A DNA stretch of 64,000 nt from an uncultured Bacteroidales bacterium (GTDB taxonomy: Bacteria; Bacteroidota; Bacteroidia; Bacteroidales; Bacteroidaceae): NCBI GenBank assembly GCA_902786925.1, contig CADAEK010000001.1:1-64000 (forward strand), in the 5' to 3' direction. A program made the position numbers and the translations under genes. Below are positions 58,812-64,000 of this stretch, piece by piece. Every line of letters starts with the position of its first letter. The stretch's first letter is position 1. The notes under the pieces were generated by a model. That model saw only the letters and a program-made list of their open reading frames with translations. It was not told the origin of the DNA and ran no database searches.

Positions 58812-61646
58812 ATGAGAAAGCTAACGACTACTTTATTAGCATGCATGGCCGCTGCCTTTGCAGCATTTGGCCAGACATCTGAACAAATCGTTCCAGCAGA
58901 CACAGCCCTTCGTCAGGGCGTTCTGCCCAATGGTCTCACCTACTATGTGCGCCGAGCGGTGAACAAGAAGCACATTGGCGAGTTCCGGCTGATACAGCGC
59001 ACAGGGTCGCTGGTGGAGGAAGAGAACGAGCAGGGAATGGCCCATTTCCTGGAGCACATGATGTTCAAGGGCACGAAGCATTACCCTGACAACGCAATCA
59101 TCGACTTTCTGCGCAGCATCGGTGTGGCGTTCGGTCCCGACGTGAATGCACGCACATCGTTCGAGAGCACCCACTACATCCTTGCCGACGTGCCCCTCAC
59201 GGGCGAGAGCCGCATAGACAGTTGCCTGCAGATTCTGCGCGACTGGAGTGCCGACGCCGTTCTGGACGCTGCAGCGCTGCAGGCTGAACGCAACGTGATT
59301 GTGGAGGAATGGCGCACACGCTCGCTGACTGATGCCGGAATGGCAATGTTCAACGAACGTCATGCGGGCACACGCTATGCGCAGCGCAATCCTATAGGTC
59401 TGATGGACATCATCAACACGTGCACCATCGAGCAGATGCGGGCCTTCTACAAGCGTTGGTATCAGCCACAAAACCAGTGTGTCATTGCTTGTGGCGACTT
59501 CAACCCCGACCAGATGGTGGAGAAGATTGAGAAGCTGTTTGGCGACTTGAAAAAGGGAAAGACAACGGTGCCGGACTTCAACCCTCCTGCCGCAAGAGAG
59601 CAGCTGTTTACGTCGGTCGTCAAGAGCAAGGAAGTGCCGATACCCACTATCCAGTTGCAGGCTATTTACCCTTCCGCGCCCCAGAGCGAGATGCAGAAGG
59701 TGGCGTTCTTCAAGCAGACCGAGATAGACAACATCGCAATAAGGATACTGCGTGAGCGCATGAAGAAACTGAAGGACAACAACCCGCATGTGCTCCTCTC
59801 GCAGGTGTTGCAGACAAGGCCCATCGACAACTACAGCATCAAGAACAGCCAGGTGATAGCGCTGCTGATGACCTCGCCTGAGGACTTGCGCGAGATGACC
59901 AAGAAGATGTTGGCGGAGGTGGAGAAGATGAAGCGCATCGGGGTGACTGATGAGGAGCTTGCAAAGCACATCTCTTATAAGGACAGCTCCGACTTCCGGG
60001 CTATCGAGGACACCACCGTGATTGAGTGGAACGACACGCTTGTTGGAGGGGACTCGGATGCTGTTGATGCGAAGGGTGCTGCCGAGAACTGCATTGAGCA
60101 CTATCTGAAGGGGACAACTGGCGTTTCGCCCAGGGTGCGGGCTATCTTGGACTCGTACATCCGGCGCCACATCTCGCGAAGCATGGTGCAGGCTGCCGCA
60201 CAGAGGATATTTGACGAGAGCCGGTGCGGACTGATGCTCGTCTTCCCCGAGAACAGCGAGGCGGCAATGCCCACCCGAGAGGATTTGCTGGCCTGGTGGA
60301 ACGAAGTGAAGGCTGCAGAGTATGCTGCCGACGACGCTTCGGCCAAGAAGAAGGAGGAGAAGAAACTGACATTCGACATCAATCCGAAGGCGGGAAAGGT
60401 GGGCAAGAAGAAAGTGCTCGACTACGACAAGCACTTCACCCTATACGCGCTATCTAACGGTGTTCAGCTGGTGATGAACCAAGTGCCCGACAGCAATATG
60501 ATGTACACAGAAGTGCGCCTGTTTGTGAAAGGCGGTGAGACCTTGCTGGAGAACGACGAGGTGATTTATAGCGAGCATCTGAAGAAGGCTGTCCGAAAGT
60601 ATGATGAATACGAGCAGCTGGTGTCGATGGTGGAGGTGAAGCCTACGGAGGTGCTTTATGGGGCCTATGCCGACAGCGCCAAACTGGAGAGCATGTTCAA
60701 GTCGTTCTACGTGAAGCTCACCACAACCGATGTGGACACGCTGGAGTTCAACAAGCTGAGCGCTACGGCCCGCATGGCTGTGGATATGCCGAGAACGCCC
60801 ATCGTGCAATCCGTCATCGATATCCTGTCTTTCCCTTACGCTTCGGACGAGCGCACAAGGATGCCCTCGAAGGAGGAAGTGGAGGCGATGAGTGTCGGCA
60901 AGATGAAGGAGATTCTTGCTCGCGTGCACGCTAACTACAACGGAATGGTGGCGGTGGTTAAGACTCCACTGAAGACGGAGGACGTTCTTCCCCTTGCGGC
61001 GAAATATTTGGGCAGCTTGCCCACAACGAAGCAGCCTGTAGAACGCATCTGCCGCCCGGAACTGCACTATCGCCCGAACGACACCATCGCCGTGAGGATG
61101 GTGGACGGGGACACACCGAAGGCTGACTGCATCCTGATGCTGGCCTGGGAGAAGAACTTGAAGTATGATGCTTCACATCAAGCGCATATGGACGCCCTGA
61201 GAAGTGTGCTGAGCGAGGCTTTGCTGAACCGCATCCGCCTTCAGCATAGCGACATCTATAGCATTGGGGTTCAACCGAAATACACCCAGTACCCCTTCCC
61301 GCAGATGCTCTTCACCATATCGTTTGCTTGTGCCCCAGAGAGGGAGTCGGCTATTCGCAACGACATCAAGGCTCTTCTTCAAGAACTGGCGGACAAGGGC
61401 ATCGATGAGCAGTTGCTGGCGAACTACAAGGCGCTGAGACACAAGCAGCACAAGGCTCCATCTTTGAACACAGACAAGAGTGCTGACGACATCCGCACGT
61501 ATTTCGTGAAAGGAGGCATCGTGATAGACAACAACGACCTCACCTGCGTCGATGCGGTTACAACAGCGTCTCTTCAGGATTTCCTCAAGCGTCTGCTCAG
61601 CGACGGACACACCTACGAGTATGTCATGAAGACGGAAGGCAAGTGA
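58812..61646 (+). CDS. Secreted M16-family zinc metalloprotease
   Basis: A 944-aa protein with signal MRKLTTTLLACMAAAFAAFGQ. The inverted zinc motif HFLEHMMFKGT (HxxEH) lies at about residue 78, and the third ligand is probably in ERNVIVEEWRTR. The second half repeats the fold without the motif, as in single-chain M16 peptidases such as pitrilysin or PqqL. It probably degrades peptides in the periplasm. Heptad repeats precede the ATG. Confidence 0.92.
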   Translation: MRKLTTTLLACMAAAFAAFGQTSEQIVPADTALRQGVLPNGLTYYVRRAVNKKHIGEFRLIQRTGSLVEEENEQGMAHFLEHMMFKGTKHYPDNAIIDFLRSIGVAFGPDVNARTSFESTHYILADVPLTGESRIDSCLQILRDWSADAVLDAAALQAERNVIVEEWRTRSLTDAGMAMFNERHAGTRYAQRNPIGLMDIINTCTIEQMRAFYKRWYQPQNQCVIACGDFNPDQMVEKIEKLFGDLKKGKTTVPDFNPPAAREQLFTSVVKSKEVPIPTIQLQAIYPSAPQSEMQKVAFFKQTEIDNIAIRILRERMKKLKDNNPHVLLSQVLQTRPIDNYSIKNSQVIALLMTSPEDLREMTKKMLAEVEKMKRIGVTDEELAKHISYKDSSDFRAIEDTTVIEWNDTLVGGDSDAVDAKGAAENCIEHYLKGTTGVSPRVRAILDSYIRRHISRSMVQAAAQRIFDESRCGLMLVFPENSEAAMPTREDLLAWWNEVKAAEYAADDASAKKKEEKKLTFDINPKAGKVGKKKVLDYDKHFTLYALSNGVQLVMNQVPDSNMMYTEVRLFVKGGETLLENDEVIYSEHLKKAVRKYDEYEQLVSMVEVKPTEVLYGAYADSAKLESMFKSFYVKLTTTDVDTLEFNKLSATARMAVDMPRTPIVQSVIDILSFPYASDERTRMPSKEEVEAMSVGKMKEILARVHANYNGMVAVVKTPLKTEDVLPLAAKYLGSLPTTKQPVERICRPELHYRPNDTIAVRMVDGDTPKADCILMLAWEKNLKYDASHQAHMDALRSVLSEALLNRIRLQHSDIYSIGVQPKYTQYPFPQMLFTISFACAPERESAIRNDIKALLQELADKGIDEQLLANYKALRHKQHKAPSLNTDKSADDIRTYFVKGGIVIDNNDLTCVDAVTTASLQDFLKRLLSDGHTYEYVMKTEGK

Positions 61647-61670
61647 GCATAAAGGCTTTGTCGTAAAACA

Positions 61671-61725
61671 GAATCACCATTCACTACGAGCATTGTTAAG
61701 CGTATGTGAATGGTGATTCTTTTTG
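61671..61725. terminator. Terminator between the M16 and cyclophilin genes
   Basis: AGAATCACCATTCAC (61671-61685) pairs with GTGAATGGTGATTCT (61707-61721), followed by T5. Confidence 0.85.
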
Positions 61726-61808
61726 AATGCGAACGATTCTCTAATATCAGGATGTAGAGCCTTGAATGGCTTATGATTAATTCGTGATAAATGGAAAAAC
61801 TCTGTGAC

Positions 61809-62639
61809 TCATTCCTCGATGTAAGCCTTGAGGATGCGGATGTCGCGTAGCGGTCTGTCGTTAGCGCCCGTCTTGACGCGCTGAATGTCTTCCACCACCT
61901 TCATGCCCTCGGTCACTTCGCCGAAGACGGTGTACTCGTTGTCGAGCCAAGGGGCTCCGCCGTGCACCTTATAGGCCTTGCGCAGTTCCTGAGGGTAGGT
62001 GATGGGCGGATTCTCGGACACTTCCCAACGGGCTGCATCTTGCAACTTCTCGAGCAGATTGCTGAGCCCGTCGCGGTCGCGGGCAGCACGCAGCGCATCG
62101 AGCTTCGCCTTGTTGGCCTGCTGCTTCTGGAGGAAGAGGGCCTCAGCGTCGCGCTGCTCGCGGGCAGTCTCGTAGCCGTCCATATCGGCATCAGCGCAGG
62201 TCTTGCCCGTCACGATGTAGAACTGGTACTTGTCGCTGGCGCGCTGAGGATTCTCGTCGTCGCCGTCGCGCGCGGCAGCCAGAACGCCTCGCCTGTTGAA
62301 GTGCTGGGGCCAGCGGATTTCAGCCGGAATGCGCTCGGCGATGGTGTCGCCGTTGGCGTCGGTGTGGGGCTTGTAGCCCTCGGGACGTGTGGCGGGATCG
62401 CCCGTCTGTATCATGAAATTGCGGATGACGCGGTGAAAGGTTACACCCGTGTAGAGACCCTCCTTGACGTTGCGCACGAAGTTGTCTCGGTGTCCAGGGG
62501 TGTCGTTGTACAGTTTCACGCGGATGTTGCCGGCTGTGGTCTCCAGCACGACTTCAGTCTCTTGCTCCTTGTTCTGCCCCGTGCAGCCCACGCTGACCAA
62601 GCAGCTCAGCAGCAGGGCGAATGTGATGTTCTTTTTCAT
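61809..62639 (-). CDS. Cyclophilin-type peptidyl-prolyl isomerase lipoprotein
   Basis: The start at 62639 gives a lipoprotein signal ending VSVGC and a 276-aa protein. The cyclophilin core has VTFHRVIRNFMIQTGDP (catalytic Arg and FMIQ), YQFYIVTGK and NEYTVFGEVTEGMKVV. An insert of about 60 charged residues (QKQQANKAKLDALRAARDRDG) splits the domain, as in other Bacteroidetes forms. It assists folding of exported proteins. Confidence 0.93.
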   Translation of the reverse strand: MKKNITFALLLSCLVSVGCTGQNKEQETEVVLETTAGNIRVKLYNDTPGHRDNFVRNVKEGLYTGVTFHRVIRNFMIQTGDPATRPEGYKPHTDANGDTIAERIPAEIRWPQHFNRRGVLAAARDGDDENPQRASDKYQFYIVTGKTCADADMDGYETAREQRDAEALFLQKQQANKAKLDALRAARDRDGLSNLLEKLQDAARWEVSENPPITYPQELRKAYKVHGGAPWLDNEYTVFGEVTEGMKVVEDIQRVKTGANDRPLRDIRILKAYIEE

Positions 62640-62664
62640 TTTGCGGCTCTTGGCTTTTCTGCGG

Positions 62665-62693
62665 CAAATGTACACATTTTTGCGGGAACTCAA
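62665..62693 (-). promoter_or_regulatory. Promoter of the cyclophilin gene
   Basis: Minus strand TTG (62693-62691), 18 nt, TACATTTG (62672-62665). Confidence 0.55.
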
Positions 62694-62770
62694 TTGCTGT
62701 TTCATGTCCTATTTATGTCAGAGTGTAAAAAAGAGAACCTACCCAAGTTGTTTTTTGAACACGAACTTTG

Positions 62771-62870
62771 TTAATTGACAATTGACAGTTAGTTCGCTGA
62801 GGTTTGGGCGCGACTCGGCATAGTTCGAGCGAGATTGACACGCTCTAGCTGCTACAAATGTTGACAATTA
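62771..62870 (-). repeat. Dispersed intergenic repeat, copy B (inverted to copy A)
   Basis: Read on the minus strand this matches 604-697, sharing TTTGTAGCAG, TGTCAA, GAACTATGCC and GTCGCGCCCAAACCTCA. TTGACAA-type units bound it on both sides. Confidence 0.75.
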
Positions 62871-62904
62871 GGGCAGGTGTGATGTTTAAGGACACAGAGA
62901 TTTT

Positions 62905-62984
62905 TATCAAGAATTAGAGAACGCAGAAGGCCTCGCTTTCGATCGCGAGGTCTTCGGCGTTCCCAAATTCTCTAATTCTTGATA
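62905..62984. repeat. Long hairpin / dispersed repeat copy 2, terminator of the RluA gene
   Basis: TATCAAGAATTAGAGAA (62905-62921) pairs with TTCTCTAATTCTTGATA (62968-62984). Inside, ACGC.GAAG..CCTCGC pairs with GCGAGG.CTTC.GCGT, giving about 30 paired bases. It lies just after the RluA stop (minus strand). Confidence 0.7.
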
Positions 62985-63015
62985 TAATAAATAATAAATG
63001 CGATTCGTGTCCCCC

Positions 63016-63684
63016 CTACTTGCCGAAGGACTGCCAAAGCTTGTCGTCGGGCAGCGGTGCCTCGACTGAGATTTCCTTCTTGCTGACGGGGTGGATGAAC
63101 TGCATCGTGCGGCTCAGCAGGGAGATGCTCCCGTCGGGATTGGAGCGCTTGGCGCCATACTTGAGGTCGCCCTTGATGGGGCAGCCTATCTTGGCAAGCT
63201 GGCAACGTATCTGATGATGACGGCCCGTCTTGAGGTTCACTTCGATAAGGGTGTAGTTGTCGGAACGCCCAATGACGCGATAGTCGAGCTCGGCACGTTT
63301 GCTGCGAGGCACTTCGTGGTCGTAGGCGTAGGACTTGTTCTGCTTCTCATTGCGCACCAGCCAATGGATGAGAGTTCCCTCTGGCTGCTCGGGCGCGTTC
63401 TTCACAATGGCCCAGTAGCGCTTGAGCACCTGTCCGCCAGCAAACATCGCATTGAGCCGCGAGAGAGCCTTGGAGGTGCGGGCGAACATGACGAGTCCTG
63501 CCACAGGACGATCCAGACGGTGCACCACACCGAGGAACACGTCGCCGGGCTTGGCGTAGGCTTCCTTGATGTATTGCTTGACAGTGTCGCTGAGGGGCTT
63601 GTCGCCGGTCTTGTCGCCTTGCACGATTTCACCAGCCGTCTTGGAGACGATGATGATGTGGTTGTCTTCGTATATTACTTGCAC
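63016..63684 (-). CDS. RluA-family pseudouridine synthase
   Basis: About 222 aa. The start is uncertain: I place it at GTG 63684 (VQVIYEDNHIIIVSKTAGE), where homologous N-termini begin. The upstream ATG at 63792 would add 36 residues encoded by the TTGACAG repeat. The catalytic motif is GVVHRLDRPVAGLVMFARTSKA (Asp in HRLD), with LKTGRHHQIR and GDLKYGA further on. It converts uridine to pseudouridine in rRNA or tRNA; the target site is unknown. Confidence 0.88.
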   Translation of the reverse strand: MQVIYEDNHIIIVSKTAGEIVQGDKTGDKPLSDTVKQYIKEAYAKPGDVFLGVVHRLDRPVAGLVMFARTSKALSRLNAMFAGGQVLKRYWAIVKNAPEQPEGTLIHWLVRNEKQNKSYAYDHEVPRSKRAELDYRVIGRSDNYTLIEVNLKTGRHHQIRCQLAKIGCPIKGDLKYGAKRSNPDGSISLLSRTMQFIHPVSKKEISVEAPLPDDKLWQSFGK

Positions 63685-63689
63685 TGGAA

Positions 63690-63765
63690 TGAGTTGAGAG
63701 TTGACAGTTGACAGTTGACAGTTGACAGTTGATAGTTGACAGTTGACAGTTGACAGTTGGGCTTG
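63690..63765. repeat. TTGACAG heptad tandem repeat
   Basis: About ten units of TTGACAG (one TTGATAG) in a row, directly upstream of or inside the 5' end of the RluA reading frame. Confidence 0.85.
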
Positions 63766-64000
63766 CGCGGTGTTTGTTTTGTTGCTACGCAAGAAATCTG
63801 AAAAATCTTATAAAAAATCTAAGGGGCAAAGCCCAGAAATAAGGAGAGCCTCGGTGCGGCTCTGGCTTGCGCGGTGTTCTTTTAATCTCACACAGATTAC
63901 GTGGATGACACAGATTTTTGGAGCCTCGGATGGCTCTTGGAAGATTGCACAGATGACAATTAGCTTCGCTGAGCTGCTACAAACGTTGAGAATTGACAAT
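63766..64000. repeat. Repeat-rich end of window with truncated copy C
   Basis: GGCTTGCGCGGTGTT occurs at 63761 and 63866. GAGCCTCGGTGCGGCTC and GAGCCTCGGATGGCTC form small hairpins. The last 48 nt (63953-64000) match the two ends of the copy A/B repeat joined without its middle. No credible gene is seen; the 63-codon minus-strand frame here reads through these repeats. Confidence 0.5.

Noticed and set aside
58836-60434. 532-codon minus-strand ORF opposite the M16 protease gene
   Set aside because: His/Leu/Val-rich composition and full overlap with a well supported protease indicate a shadow frame.
63808-63999. 63-codon minus-strand ORF at the window end
   Set aside because: It lies in repeat-derived DNA and shows no signal, domain or promoter.

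Overview
The window looks like a chromosomal segment of a gut or oral Bacteroidales, most likely Prevotellaceae (inference). The evidence is the recurring Bacteroidetes promoter core TAnnTTTG with an upstream TTG, a SusC/SusD pair, many lipoproteins and TonB-dependent receptors, scarce Shine-Dalgarno sites, and AT-rich intergenic DNA full of short repeats such as TTGACAA and CTAACTC. I see no transposase, integrase, phage gene, rRNA or CRISPR array. The window carries two tRNAs and about 42 credible protein genes.

Layout. 0-5 kb: an ABC-F ATPase, an RlpA-like lipoprotein, initiator tRNA-Met, tRNA-Leu and a dicarboxylate/amino-acid symporter. 5-8.3 kb: a TonB-dependent receptor with the CxxxM and HxM signature of OprC/NosA copper importers, preceded by a methionine-rich YtkA-like lipoprotein. 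8.4-17 kb: a SusC gene with its own promoter and terminator, then SusD, a lipoprotein, an NhaC-type carrier and an L-cysteine desulfidase packed as a second unit. 17.9-20 kb: a nucleotidyltransferase and a branched-chain aminotransferase. 20-24.3 kb: a two-gene rhamnogalacturonan operon (PL26-like exolyase and GH105-like hydrolase). 24-31.6 kb: a Pif1/RecD-like helicase, a Cthe_2159-type beta-helix protein, an orphan NarL-type regulator, a divergent PstS-like periplasmic protein, and a degenerate ThiD domain fused to an AraC DNA-binding domain. 31.6-35 kb: a FixG/NapH-like iron-sulfur membrane protein divergent from OxyR, and PdxT-PdxS. 35-41 kb: a histidine phosphatase, two esterases, a DUF819 carrier and a YhcH-family protein. 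41-50 kb: an RND tripartite pump ending in a PII-like gene, and a lipoprotein/ECF sigma/anti-sigma operon. 50-58 kb: LuxS, a ThiD/PdxK-family kinase, LeuB, MetA, a U32 protein, a lipoprotein with membrane segments and a short histidine kinase. 58.8-64 kb: an M16 protease, a cyclophilin and an RluA pseudouridine synthase.

Connections. Sulfur and methionine metabolism recur (cysteine desulfidase, LuxS, MetA), as do vitamin B6 functions (PdxST, a ThiD/PdxK kinase and the ThiD-AraC regulator). The most interesting regulatory signal is an ATACC-N8-GGTAT inverted repeat found at exactly the same distance (44 nt) from the -7 box of two promoters: that of the SusC gene and that of the PstS-like gene next to the NarL-type regulator. 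Related half-sites lie upstream of the SusD and copper-lipoprotein promoters, which suggests a local regulon. The intergenic DNA also holds several dispersed repeat families and three candidate non-coding transcripts.
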